Position numbers and translations under genes: made by a program
The notes under the pieces: model-generated
Database searches by the model: none
Seen by the model: only the letters and a program-made list of their open reading frames with translations
What the model was told of the DNA's origin: nothing
Shown here: positions 1-9,697 of the stretch, in pieces
Numbering within the stretch: the stretch's first letter is position 1
Layout: each line of letters opens with the position of its first letter
NCBI GenBank assembly: GCA_030674185.1
Contig: JAPXFY010000031.1
Coordinates: forward strand, 34,102,039 to 34,166,038
Length of the DNA stretch: 64,000 nucleotides
Source of the DNA: Monoplex corrugatus
Lineage: Eukaryota > Mollusca > Gastropoda > Littorinimorpha > Ranellidae
Direction: 5' to 3'

Positions 1-267
1 ACTACTACTTCTACTACTACTACTACTATTTCTACTACTACTACTGCATGTACTGCTACAAATAATGATTAAAAACAATGACAATAATAACAAAAAGATA
101 ACGATAATAATAACGTAATAAGAATAGCAGTAGCAATACAACAGCAATAATAATGATGATGATAATAATATAATAATAATAATAATGAATGATGATGATG
201 AGATGATGATGAATGATGATGATGATGATGATGATAATAATAATAATATAATAATAATAATAATAAC

Positions 268-299
<32 letters not shown>

Positions 300-330
300 T
301 AATAACAATTATTAGTAGTAGTACCCCCTG
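1..330. repeat. AAT/ATG trinucleotide microsatellite
   Basis: Continuous trinucleotide-rich DNA: ACT units at the start, then interrupted ATG and AAT runs up to about 330. Apparent Asn-, Asp-, Ile- and Tyr-rich reading frames on both strands are products of the repeat and not genes. Confidence 0.95.
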
Positions 331-600
331 TGGGGATGCCGGGGGATCTTTCATTATAAACAGTATCCCCACTTTCTGGAAATTTTGTGCTAGAAATTTC
401 CCCTTTTCTCTCTCTCTGTGATTCTGCCTTGTTCCTTTGGTTTCTGTCATTTCTACCTATCATTTTCTGCCTTGCTGGTCCATTCACCTGTGTGTGTTCA
501 ATAAAGTCTTACATAGTTTTTCCTAGGATTGATAATTGGGTACATGTATTAAGTACATTTTTGGCTCCAGGAAGGTGATGAGATATGCGGTAGCAATTTT
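330..600 (+). repeat. dispersed repeat, copy 1 (matches 15,545-15,785)
   Basis: This stretch aligns by eye with 15,545-15,785 in the same orientation. Shared blocks include a TTCTGGAAA-TT-TAGAAATTT core near 375-400, a TCATTTTCTGCCTTGCTGG segment followed by TCCATTCACCTG near 460-490, and an ATTGATAAT-GG-TACAT segment near 528-547. No coding capacity is visible. It is probably a SINE or a fragment of a non-autonomous element; the boundaries are approximate and the family is not identified. Confidence 0.65.
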
Positions 601-779
601 AGGTATTTTATGCCCGTTTTAATTTGTTTTGGTGTCCTTGGGTATGCTTATACTTGTATTCAGGTGTGTTTTTTAAATCCCCTGTGCGATAAATTGGACG
701 GAGTGGTCAACACCAGGGCCATGTCCTTAGATTATGTGCGCGAATACATTGATATGTATACTTAAATTTTTTTCCTGCT

Positions 780-975
780 GAAGTTTTGTATGTTTTGAAG
801 CGGTTATAGCCCTGATATGGCTCTACGCACTTGGCTGGGCTTCAGACAACAATAACAATAACAATAGTAGTAGTAATGATCTTGTTATAACAATAACTAA
901 GATGATAACGAAGCAATAGCAACAGTGATAGTGTTAATGATAACTTTTACAATGACAATAGTAATAATAATTTGT
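780..975 (+). mobile_element. SINE-like 3' tail followed by AAC/AAT microsatellite
   Basis: The segment GGTTATAGCCCTGATATGG then CTCTACGCACTTGGCTGGGCTTCAGACAACAATAAC resembles a second copy near 23,905-23,975 (a TACCCTCGACATAGCTCTG block followed by GGTTGGGCTTTAAACACTAAT). From memory this kind of tail, a GGCTGGGC(T/G)T box followed by an A-rich simple repeat, ends short retroposons in mollusc genomes. Here it runs into AAC/AAT repeats to about 975. The element body and its 5' end are not defined. Confidence 0.45.
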
Positions 976-1058
976 GTGTTTATTATCATGTGGTCAATTT
1001 TTTCCCCTGCGATGTGTATAGTTTCGTCTACCAATGAAGCGGATATTTCTACGGAATT

Positions 1059-1376
1059 TACCGTAAAGTTCGGGCTATAAGCCGCGACTTTTTTCCCCAG
1101 CTTTAACCCCTGCGGCTTATAAAACGATGCGGCTTATTTGCGGACTTTCCCGATCCCAGAAGCGTCACGTTCTCGTCTATTCTTAGCTTCTCTTTAACTC
1201 ACCAAAATCATGTTTACCGTTCATGAATTTTTCCGGTAGCTCCATGTTAAAGTGTTAACTGTTAATTGTTCACGTTTTTAGGTAAAATCTGCAAACATTG
1301 AAGCATTCGAATCGGTATTCAGATCTGCTCTTCTCAAGCGTGCACCCTCACCATGCCGAAAACACGACGTAATGCC
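1059..1376 (+). mobile_element. pogo/Tigger-like element, left end and first codons
   Basis: The left terminus begins near 1,059 with TACCGTAAAGTTCGGGCTAT, followed by a GCGGCTTATAAAACGATGCGG block; a related terminus in opposite orientation lies at 28,960-29,077. An ATG at 1,353 opens eight codons that stop at the left LTR of the gypsy element. The reading frame resumes at 6,407 once the inserted element and one copy of the target duplication are disregarded, so this is the 5' part of the transposase gene seen at 6,402-7,194. The matching right terminus was not found before the Harbinger element that starts at 7,261. Confidence 0.7.
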
Positions 1377-1579
1377 TGTTAAATCTTGTGCCTTTCGAGT
1401 CAATATATATAACTGAAAGTAAACACAATATTGTAGAATTCTGAACACATTTATTTAAGCAGTATTGTATAACAGTCAGGCAGCCATCATTGTATCTTCT
1501 GCCGACCAATCATTTCGATCTGCATATTAATCATAAATCACGGGACGCAACTCTAAGCATTATTTACAATAATGTTACA
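1377..1579 (-). repeat. gypsy 3' LTR (left copy)
   Basis: 203 bp, starting TGTTAAATC and ending ATGTTACA on the plus strand. I found no difference from the copy at 6,199-6,401 when comparing them base by base by eye, implying either a very recent insertion or assembly from one consensus. Confidence 0.95.
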
Positions 1580-1602
1580 TCTCCCTTCTCAAGTTTCTTT
1601 AT
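1580..1602 (-). promoter_or_regulatory. polypurine tract for plus-strand DNA priming
   Basis: On the minus strand the bases directly upstream of the 3' LTR read AAACTTGAGAAGGGAGA and then the LTR. A purine run abutting the 3' LTR is the expected second-strand primer site of an LTR retrotransposon. Confidence 0.7.
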
Positions 1603-2145
1603 ATTGTATTTAGTACATTACAGTTAACTGAGAATAAACATTTATGTTTTATGAAATTAATTAACAAATCTTTAATTAAAAAACAGTACATAAGTCTTTA
1701 TTTCTCTTGAAACAACTAACTTGTTTGTGGTGTTCATTTTGAGTTTTTTTACAAAATGGAGTTCCTTTTGTTTTTCTAGAACAGACTATGTTATCATTAT
1801 CATTTCTTTACTTCCTCTCTTTTTTTTAAATTTTTTTTTTATAAACATAAACAAAATGTAGAAACTAATCTTATAAAACAGCTCTTTCAAAATAAACCTA
1901 TAACATTATATAACTGTTCAAATAAATTAGTCTCTGGCTGTTTCAAAACTGTTTACAGAAAGTAGTCATTCATTCTTTCTGGTTTTTTTCACAACTCTTC
2001 CGCTCCTTGTGGTGAGTTTAGAGTGATCTCCTTGTGGTATTCCTTGTTTTCTGGAGCTTGAGTTTGTTTGAGAGGGTGTTTTTGTTTCTTTGCTTTATCC
2101 TTCTTGTCTTTTGTTTGCATATAAGTTTCATTTTCACTATCAGTG

Positions 2146-2670
2146 TCACTGTTTGTTCCATGTGTGTGTGCTGTTGTTGATTGCTAAAGTTATTTTTGTG
2201 TTGTGGTTGTGGCCTTTTGTTTTTCTTGTTTCTGTCATTGTTTTCCTGTTTTGTTCAACTTTCATCAGATCTCTTCTGTTTCTCCTCACTGTGCCACTTT
2301 CTGTTTGAATGTAATATCTTGGAAATTTTGTTGCTCTAAGAACTGTCCCTGGGATCCATTCATCATTGACATTCACAAATATTTTGTCATTGGGTTGGAG
2401 TCTGGGAAGTTCTTTTGCTCCTTTGTCAAAATGTTGTTTTTGTTTCTTTTGCTTTTCTTTTAGCTCTTGTCTGATTTTGGAGTTTTTCTTTTTCTGATTT
2501 TTTTTTGCTGGTGTGTTGAGTCTTGTTCTGAGTGTTCTGTTCATGAGTATTTCTGCAGGAGATGGGAGTGTGCTGCTCAAGGGGGTTGATCTGTAGTTCA
2601 GTACAGCCAAGTATGTATCATCTCCACTGTCTCTGGCTTTTTGCAGCAACTTTTTTAGTGTTTGTACCAT
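2146..2670 (-). pseudogene. gypsy integrase C-terminal part, separated by a frameshift
   Basis: 174 codons. Upstream of the first Met, in the same frame, the sequence already reads as integrase core (PQSNGFAERMVQ, with the third catalytic acidic residue, Glu). It continues with a helical segment typical of the integrase C-terminus and a basic, Lys/Gln-rich linker, then a GTVLR.T..PRYYIQT segment like the small beta-barrel domain. It lacks a chromodomain. The join to the preceding integrase frame is lost by a one-nucleotide shift near 2,755-2,765. The ORF ends about 570 bp from the left LTR, and the DNA between them holds no further gene. Confidence 0.85.
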
Positions 2671-4307
2671 CCGTTCTGCAAATCCATTTGACTGTGGGTA
2701 CCTTGGGCTAGCCGTTGTGTGTTTAAATTCCCATTTTTCTGCAAACTTGGCAAATTCAAATACTGTGGTCCATTATCAGATACCACTTCTTCTGGTATAC
2801 CATGTCTGCTGAAAATGGACTTGATATATGTGATCACTGTGGTGCTTTTGGTATCAGGTAGCAGATTAAATTCTATGAACTTTGAGTAATAATCTGCCAC
2901 AAGCACATAATCATGGTCTTCCCATTTGAACAAATCTATTCCTACTTTCTGCCATGGTTTCTGCGGTACTTCGTGACTAAGCAGTGGCTCTTTTTGTTGC
3001 TTGTTCCTGTATTTTGTGCAAATGTGGCAAGACTTAACCATATTTTCAATGTGTTGGTTCATGCCTGGCCAGAACATTAGTTTTCTAGCTCTGTTTTTGC
3101 ACTTTTCTATACCTTGATGACCTTCATGATTCCTTTGCAGCATTTCAGACTGCATTGATTTGGGAATCATCACTCTGTCTGCCTTGAAAACAAGATCATC
3201 TATGATACTAAGTTCATCATTGTATTGAAAATATTGTCTGATCTCTGTTGGTACTTTGTCTTTGTTTGCAGGCCATCCTTTTCGGATTTGTTCCTTGAGT
3301 AGTTTCAATTCTTTGTCATTTTCTGTTTCTTTTCTCCTTTTTTCTCTCTTTTGTTCTTCTATGCTCATGTTTTCCAGGATATTGTTCACATGGATTCTAA
3401 GAATCTCCTCTTCTTTTTGTGTTTTGTTCGTTTGAGACTGTGACTGTGACTGTGCTTCCATTGTTGTTGCTCTGGACAGTGTGTCTGCAACATACATTTC
3501 TTTTCCAGGTTTGTATGTGATGTTCAGATCATATCTCTGCAGTCTCAGCATGAGCCTTTGTATCCTGGGAGGACATCTGTTGAGAGGTTTCTTCCAGATG
3601 CTCTCAATGGGCTTGTGGTCTGTTTCCACCGAGCATTGTTTGCCATAGATGTATTGGTGGAATTTCTCACAGGCAAAAACAATTGCTAGTGTTTCTTTTT
3701 CTATTTGTGCATATCTTTGTTCTGTTTCTGTGAATGACCTTGATGCATATGCCACTGGCTTCTCATTTTGCAGGAGTGCACATCCTAGGACTGAAGATGC
3801 ATCTGCTGTAATTTTCACTGGCTTCTTTGTGTTGAAATGTGCAAGAATGGGTGCTTTTGTCAGCATTTCTTTTGTTTTCTTGAAAGCTTCTTCTTGCTCA
3901 TGGTTCCAATGCCAGTCTACTTTGTTCTGCAGCAGTGTACGCAAAGGTGCAGTGTAGTCAGCCATTCTGGGACAAAACTTACCAAGGTAGTTGACCATTC
4001 CCATGTATCTCTGGAGGTCTTTTTTGCTCTTTGGAGCTGGCATTTTTTGTATTGCCTCTATCTTTTGTGGATCAGGTCTGATGCCTTCTTTGCTGATGAC
4101 ATGACCAATGTATTTTATTTCTTTTTGTGAAAACTCACACTTCTTTTTCTTGAGTGTTAGATTTTTTTCTTTTGCCCTGTTCAGTGTTGCAGCCAAAACC
4201 ATCATGTTCTTCTTGTGTGCGTCCTGATAACAGGATGTCATCAATCCAGTTTTCCACTCTGGGAATGTCACTGAACATTTCTTTGATGGTTCTGTGGAAA
4301 ACTTCAC
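2655..4307 (-). pseudogene. gypsy RT C-terminal part, RNase H and integrase
   Basis: The frame carries the end of reverse transcriptase (KYIGHVISKEGI), RNase H with ITADASS, EKETLAIVFA and VETDHKP (the Asp, Glu and Asp expected in the active site), then a protease-cleaved-type linker rich in Gln and Lys. Integrase follows: the zinc-binding HEGHQGIEKC...CHICTKY (HHCC) and the first two core acidic residues in VGIDLFKW and VVSDNGPQY. The first roughly 30 residues from the nominal Met are out-of-frame sequence; true homology begins near residue 36. It is separated from the RT core by a one-nucleotide shift near 4,200 and from the integrase end by another near 2,760. Confidence 0.88.
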
Positions 4308-4947
4308 TGGAACTTGCTAGACCCATTGGTAGTCTCTTGAAGACGTATCTGCCAAATGGTGTTTGCATGCAGCAGAGCTTTGAGCTTTCTTCATCAAGTG
4401 GTATTTGCCAAAAACCATTTTGTGCATCTAGTTTTGTGAAGAATTCAGCCCCGTCTAACTGTGCTGTAACTTCTTCAACAGTCGGCATGGCAAAATGCTC
4501 TCTCTTGACGGCTCTATTCAGGTCCTTGGGATCCATGCAAATTCTCAATGACTTGTCTGGCTTTTCCACTACCATCATGCTGCTGACCCAGTCTGTCGGT
4601 CCGTCTTGTTTTTCTATGACTCCCAGTTTCTCCATTCGGTCAAGTTCTTCTTTGATCCTGCCTTTGAGTGCAAAAGGAACTTTTCTCAAAGGCTGAATGA
4701 CAGGTTTCACTGTTGGGTCAAGTTCAATGTGATGTGCTTTGCCAATGCATCCTAGTTCCTCAAAGATTTCTGGGTATTTTGTATATATCTTGTCAGCGTC
4801 AACACCCAGGATCTGAATGATGCTAAGTTTCTCTGTGGCTTCCAGACCAATGATTGGATGCTGATTGGTCTGCACAACGAAGAATTTCAATTCTTTGCCC
4901 ATCACTTCAAGTTTGCATGTTCCAACAGTCTTAAGTGTGTCGCCTGT
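4135..4947 (-). pseudogene. gypsy protease end and reverse transcriptase core
   Basis: Immediately after an in-frame TAA at 4,948-4,950 the same frame continues with protease C-terminal sequence (TGDTLKTVGTCKLEVMGKE, then PIIGLEAT), so the first Met at 4,905 is not a natural start. The RT core follows: PLRKVPFALKGRI, the LRICMDPKDLN segment, FFTKLDAQNGFWQIPL, FGRYVFKRLPMGL, and the active-site box WIDDILLSG, which has both catalytic Asp residues. After the box the frame is lost by a one-nucleotide shift near 4,200 and ends at a stop at 4,135. Confidence 0.88.
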
Positions 4948-6036
4948 TTAACTGCTCAATTTTGTCTTTGTTTTCTTGAGAGCAGGTTTTGGGTCTAACA
5001 TTTGGTATGTGTGTAGTGGAAGTATGTTTGCCTGAGCACCTGTGTCAACTTTAAATTTGATGCTTTGATTTTGTATATCTGCTGTGACCAACGATTCTTT
5101 CCCTTCAATTTTTGCCTTTGGTTTGGTTACTATTCCGACTGTGATCTCACTGATTTCATTTTCTGAATCTGTGTCTGAATCAGTGTTATTATCACTTTGA
5201 TTGTCAGTACCTGAACAGTCATCACGCATGCTGTGTACTCTTTTCTTTTTTGTTTTGCAGCATTTTTGGAAATGATTAAACTTTGAACAGTTTGAGCATT
5301 TCTTGCCATATGCAGGACATTTCTTTTTCAAGTGTGTGTATCCACATCTGGTGCATTTGATTTCTTGGTTTTCTTTTTCAGCGTGCTTTTCATGCTTCTT
5401 GTGTTTAGATTTTCTGATTTTGTGGATTTTTTCATCTGAAACATTCATGCTTTGTGCTTGTGCTTTTGCTTTTTCATGTGCTTTGCATATGTCTATGGTT
5501 TTCTCAAGAGTGATCCCTTTGACTTCAAGCAACTTAGCTCTGACAACATCATCAGCAATGCCCACCACAATTCTGTCTCTTATCATTCTTTCTTCTTGGT
5601 ACCCAAAGTTACAAGATTTGGCCAATTTTCTTAGTTCTGTCACGAATGTGACCAAACTTTCTGAACTGTCTTGTACTTTTTGGTTGAAGACGTAAGCCTC
5701 ATACACTTCATTTCTTTCACCAATGAAAAATTCTTCAAACTTCTTGATAACATCATTAATGTTGTCTTCTTTTGCTCCTTCCTTGAACGAAAATCCTTCT
5801 AGTAGCTCTGTTGCCTCCTCTCCAATGCAGGCAAGGAATACCGCACATCTGTATTCCGTTGTCTCATCTTTCAAGCGGCTGGCTATTTCGTAGTTGTTCC
5901 ATCCTCTTTTGAAACGTTTCCATTCCTGAATGCCATTACTAATGCAAACCTTTGAAGGTGGAGGAACATTCATTGTTCTTGATTTTCGTCTGGGTAATGC
6001 TTGTGTACTTTGATGATCTCCTTCTTCATCTGACAT
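4948..6036 (-). pseudogene. gypsy gag with zinc knuckles and start of protease
   Basis: 362 codons from an ATG near the 5' LTR. The N-terminal two thirds is helical capsid-like sequence (VFLACIGEEATELLEGF, ERMIRDRIVVGI). A Lys-rich stretch precedes two CCHC-type knuckles (CTRCGYTHLKKKC and CSNCSKFNHFQKC). After an acidic Asp/Ser-rich linker comes the aspartic protease motif FKVDTGAQANILP. The ORF stops inside protease at a TAA (4,948-4,950) where homology continues in the same frame, so gag and pol probably formed one polyprotein frame. The stop could be inactivation, a sequence error, or read through. Confidence 0.88.
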
Positions 6037-6173
6037 CGTGTTTCTACGATCAAGCTTTGTTTGTTTACAAACGGTTGGAATCCGATATGGTTGTTTTCCT
6101 TAGCAACCAATCTAATGTTCGTTTAACGTCGCATGAATAGCTTCTTTCTTAGCTCTTGTTCACGTCTTATGCT

Positions 6174-6198
6174 GGTAAACGATCCCACAATGACGCCA
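6174..6198 (-). promoter_or_regulatory. primer-binding site
   Basis: On the minus strand the bases following the 5' LTR read TGGCGTCATTGTGGGATCG. A TGG start directly next to the LTR is the usual form of a tRNA-primed site. The tRNA species was not identified. Confidence 0.6.
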
Positions 6199-6401
6199 TG
6201 TTAAATCTTGTGCCTTTCGAGTCAATATATATAACTGAAAGTAAACACAATATTGTAGAATTCTGAACACATTTATTTAAGCAGTATTGTATAACAGTCA
6301 GGCAGCCATCATTGTATCTTCTGCCGACCAATCATTTCGATCTGCATATTAATCATAAATCACGGGACGCAACTCTAAGCATTATTTACAATAATGTTAC
6401 A
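6199..6401 (-). repeat. gypsy 5' LTR (right copy)
   Basis: 203 bp, indistinguishable by eye from 1,377-1,579. Transcription of the element would start in this copy and run leftward. Confidence 0.95.
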
Positions 6402-7257
6402 ATGTCTACGAAGCAGCCTTCAAGTTGAAGGAAATCGACCTGGCCATTAAAATGAATCTATGATACGACGTTGGAGGAAGCAGCGTTGAGAACAACACTC
6501 TGTCAACAACTCCCTCCTGACTTCGAAGAAAAACTTGCAAACTTTCGCAATTTTACACAGGAAAAAATAGCTGAGAACTTCATTGGTCCGCAATATGTCA
6601 TAAATATGAAGTCCCTTTGACCTTTGACCTGCCTCTCAATCGGACTGTAAATGAAAAAGGAGAATCGTCCGTCACGCTGAAAACGACCGGTCATGAAAAA
6701 ACGCACTTTACTTGTGTTCTGAGCTGCACAGCATCGGGAGAAAAGCTTCAACCAATGGTTATTTTGAAACGCATTACGATGCCAAAGGAAATTTTTCCTA
6801 AAGGAATCGTCGTAAAGGTCATCAAGAAAGGTTGGATGGATGAAACCTTAATGAAGGCATGGCTGACAGTGTTACGACCAACTCAGTTCTAGCAGTGATC
6901 CCAGGAGGCACAACCAAATATTTGCAACCACTCGACATCAGTATCAATCGTGCATTCAAAGTGGCACTGCGTGTCGAGTGGGAAACCTGGATGACAAGCG
7001 GTGAAAAATCCTTCACCAAAACTGGCTGCTTACGACGAGCAAGCTTTGCTGAAGTCTGTCAGTGGATCCTGACCGCATGGGGGAAAGTAAAGCAGTCTAC
7101 TATTATCAATGGATTTCGTGAGGCTGGACTGTGTGCTGCAGCAGACGACAGAGCAAGCAGTGACCTCCACCTTGTGTCCAGGTTCATCAAATGAAAGCGA
7201 GGCTGAAGTCTGGCAAGATGGCGGGGGACATGTGCCGCTTCTCTAAAACTCGGACAC
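6402..7257 (+). pseudogene. pogo/Tigger-like transposase, internally deleted
   Basis: Continuation of the transposase gene begun at 1,353. Three conserved blocks remain: a segment around 6,467-6,600 (LRTTLCQQLPPDFEEKL), the DDE_1 core with TVNEKGESSV, TTGHEKTHFTCVLS and KGWMDETLMKAWL (6,630-6,880), and the C-terminal core VIPGGTTKYLQPLDISIN (6,898-6,951) followed by VEWETWM, ending in a stop at 7,192-7,194. Compared with what I know of pogo-family transposases, the helix-turn-helix region after the first codons and the segment holding the second catalytic Asp (between MKAWL and VIPGG) are missing, so the product cannot be an active transposase. The remaining 60 bp to the Harbinger element show no gene. 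Confidence 0.85.
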
Positions 7258-7260
7258 TTA

Positions 7261-7295
7261 TACTACGTTTACACGAAGGCAACTTACTAGGCAAC
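7261..7295 (+). repeat. Harbinger left terminal inverted repeat
   Basis: Contains CGTTTACACGAAGGCAACT and then ACTAGGCAAC, matching the reverse complement of 11,233-11,267 with about three mismatches. Confidence 0.92.
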
Positions 7296-7600
7296 TCGGG
7301 CCCCAGCCAGTTGCCTTGTGATCTATTAATAGCAGGCAACTGGTTTAGTTGCCGTCGGTGTAAACGGTATGGGCAACTACCATACAACAGCTACGCTCCG
7401 CCCCCTGTTTGCGTCACTGGCGCTGTGTGTGTGGCCCGCTCGCTGGGCTGCAGTTGAAACGTAGTTGCCAAAAATCATGGCAATTGCCACTGCAACTGCC
7501 CACAGTTGCCTCTGAGGTTCCGAGGAGTTGACAACTAATGATACAACTGCTCTTGACTGGTACAGCAACTGGTGGCAATCACGTGGGTTGAAAGTGTCTG
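7280..7600. promoter_or_regulatory. left subterminal array of CAACTG/CAGTTG motifs
   Basis: I count about seven CAACTG or CAGTTG hexamers in roughly 320 bp, usually within a GCAACTG or CAGTTGCC context, plus several GGCAACT and AGTTGCC half-matches. Such arrays are expected transposase or accessory-protein binding sites. The hexamer fits the animal Myb recognition consensus YAAC(G/T)G, which suits the Myb-like/MADF protein encoded in the element (inference). Confidence 0.6.
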
Positions 7601-7604
7601 AAGG

Positions 7605-7611
7605 TATAAAA
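7605..7611 (+). promoter_or_regulatory. TATA box of the Harbinger nuclease gene
   Basis: TATAAAA 48 bp upstream of the ATG at 7,659, in an otherwise GC-balanced leader. Position fits a core promoter inside the left end of the element. Confidence 0.65.
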
Positions 7612-7658
7612 AGCAGGCAGTTGGAGGGAGGCACTTCATTGCATCTTGATTCTTCACC

Positions 7659-9002
7659 ATGGATCCTGCTCTGCCGCTGATGATGCTCAAGGTGCAGCAT
7701 GAACTCGTCTACTTTCAGCAACGACTCGCTGCAATGGACCTGAGGATGCGCAGGAGATCACTCTGGGTCAGAAACTACCTCACCGAGGAAAGGAGGGAGA
7801 CTGGCCACTACTACACCCTGCTGGATGTCACCATGAGAGACATAGACCACGCCATGTTCAGGAACTACACAAGGCTGACATTGCCTGTCTTCCTGGAAGT
7901 CCTGGACAGCATTCGGCCACGAATCACCAGGCAGGATACCAACATGAGGATGGCCATTGAGCCTGGGCTGAAGCTTGCGGTCACCTTGAGGTATCTGGCC
8001 ACTGGAGACAGCTACCACTCCTTGTCGTACGCTTTTCGTGTTGGGGTTGCCACCATCTCCCGCTTCCTGGTTGAGGTGTGCCAGGCCATCACAGAGGCCT
8101 ACAACCTGGAAGCCTTCCCTGATGACTGGACAGAGAACTTTTGGAAAGGCATTGCTGACAAGTTCAACACCCGCTGGAACATGCCCCACACCATGGGTGC
8201 TTTGGATGGGAAACATGTGGCCATCAAGAAGCCCCCAAACACAGGCAGTATGTACCACAACTACAAGGGCTTCTTCTCCATCCCTATGCTGGCGCTCGTG
8301 GACGCAGACTACAGGTTCCTGTGGGTTGAGCTTGGTGGAGTAGGACACATGTCCGACGCCCAAATCTTCCTGCAGAGTGACCTAAGTAAGGATTTGGAGG
8401 ACGGTTCCATCAACAGGCCAGTTCCATGTCCGCTCACAGATGATCCTGAGGATACCACCCCTGTTCCCTACTTCATCGTGAGTGATGATGCCTTTGCTCT
8501 GAAGGACTACTGCATGAAGCCCTACTCCAGGAACAGCATGCAAAGCTCTGAGCTCATCTTCAACTACAGGCTGTCAAGGGCAAGAAGGGTGGTGGAGAAT
8601 GCCTTTGGATTGTTGGCCCAACGCTTCAGGGTCTTGCTGCGTACCTGTGAACTCAAGCCAGACAGCGTGAGAGACGTTGTCCAGTGCTGCGTGACACTTC
8701 ACAACATTCTGCTACAGCGACTACCCCCACCCGCGGACGCAGCCGACACGGAAGATGCAGAGAATGACGTAATCCCAGGCTCTTGGAGGGAGCAAGTCAT
8801 CTGGACTGACCAGCCTCAGCCACAAGCAGCTCGTGCCACCAATGCTGGGAAGGAGGTCAGGGAGATCCTCACAGACTTCTTTGGCAGTCCTGCAGGGATT
8901 GTCCCTTGGCAGTGGGACAAAGCCCATGTCAACCGGCCCGCCGCAGCTGCAAGTCCTGACCCTCACCCTGCTCCTGCTTCACCAGGGTATCCTGTGCAGT
9001 GA
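7659..9002 (+). CDS. Harbinger (HARBI1-like) DDE nuclease/transposase
   Basis: 447 codons, uninterrupted, starting at an ATG in good context (CACCATGG). The N-terminal part carries a helix-turn-helix-like segment (LAVTLRYLATGDSYHSL with FRVGVATISRFL). The DDE_Tnp_4 nuclease core follows: GALDGKHVAIKKP (first catalytic Asp), YHNYKGFFSIPMLALVDAD, VSDDAFAL (second Asp) and LSRARRVVENAFGLL (catalytic Glu). Length and motif order fit active PIF/Harbinger nucleases, which cut and join transposon ends together with a Myb-like partner. No break was seen, so the protein could be functional. The gene is transcribed toward its partner at 9,698-10,726. Confidence 0.95.
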   Translation: MDPALPLMMLKVQHELVYFQQRLAAMDLRMRRRSLWVRNYLTEERRETGHYYTLLDVTMRDIDHAMFRNYTRLTLPVFLEVLDSIRPRITRQDTNMRMAIEPGLKLAVTLRYLATGDSYHSLSYAFRVGVATISRFLVEVCQAITEAYNLEAFPDDWTENFWKGIADKFNTRWNMPHTMGALDGKHVAIKKPPNTGSMYHNYKGFFSIPMLALVDADYRFLWVELGGVGHMSDAQIFLQSDLSKDLEDGSINRPVPCPLTDDPEDTTPVPYFIVSDDAFALKDYCMKPYSRNSMQSSELIFNYRLSRARRVVENAFGLLAQRFRVLLRTCELKPDSVRDVVQCCVTLHNILLQRLPPPADAADTEDAENDVIPGSWREQVIWTDQPQPQAARATNAGKEVREILTDFFGSPAGIVPWQWDKAHVNRPAAAASPDPHPAPASPGYPVQ

Positions 9003-9355
9003 TATGCCTTTGGGCATCACCTCCAATCATTGGTCCTTTTCAGGACCTAAAAATTCCCAAGAGATTTGACTTGTCACTCTCTCCCTCTATCTGTCTGTTT
9101 CTCAGTCAATGTATCTCTGTCTCTCCCTCCCCCCTCTCCCTCTCTCCCAGTCTCTCTCTCTCTGAGTGTGCATGTGAAAATAATTATGTTAAATAAAACT
9201 ACCTATCCTTCTGTGACCATTTCCCCCCCTAAGACGCACAGACACTACACACAGCACACTCCACCCCACCCCAATCACACATACAACCCCACACCCAAAA
9301 CAAACGGACGTTTTTATTTTTTCAATGTAGGTACATGTATACATGTGTAAACTAG

Positions 9356-9360
<5 letters not shown>

Positions 9361-9421
<61 letters not shown>
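9361..9421. repeat. (AG)n microsatellite
   Basis: About 60 bp of uninterrupted AG between the two Harbinger genes. Confidence 0.97.
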
Positions 9422-9423
<2 letters not shown>

Positions 9424-9607
9424 CTTGTTAAGTTGTGCTAATGTGTATACATAAAGAAAAAAGTCCAGCAAAAAGATCAATTCCATTCTACATCTATAAA
9501 CCTTTTTTTAAAAAAAACAAACACACTGGCAGTCCTACTAAACTAATCGCATTTTTATCAAATAGGCGTGTAAAATACGCCCAAATTGAACGGGTTCCCA
9601 GGTAGGT

Positions 9608-9660
9608 CTGTGTGTGTGTGTGGGGGGGGGGGGGGGGGTGAGGTGCGGTGTGTGTGTGGA
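9608..9660. repeat. (GT)n and poly-G tract
   Basis: GT repeats followed by about 18 consecutive G and further GT/GGGG units, just beyond the 3' end of the MADF-type gene. Confidence 0.95.
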
Positions 9661-9697
9661 TGGGGGAGGGGTGGGTGGCTCAATCTCTTTTGAACAA

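Larger units (their letters stand above)
1377..6401 (-). mobile_element. Ty3/gypsy LTR retrotransposon, 5,025 bp
   Basis: Two 203-bp LTRs (TG...CA ends) enclose gag, protease, reverse transcriptase, RNase H and integrase, all on the minus strand. Flanking 5-mers ATGCC (1,372-1,376) and ATGTC (6,402-6,406) are a one-mismatch target duplication. A polypurine tract lies inside the 3' LTR and a primer-binding-site-like sequence inside the 5' LTR. The domain order PR-RT-RH-IN and the double zinc knuckle resemble the Mag-like branch of gypsy elements (family assignment is inference). No envelope-like ORF is present between integrase and the 3' LTR. The element interrupts a pogo transposase gene near its start codon. 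Confidence 0.93.
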
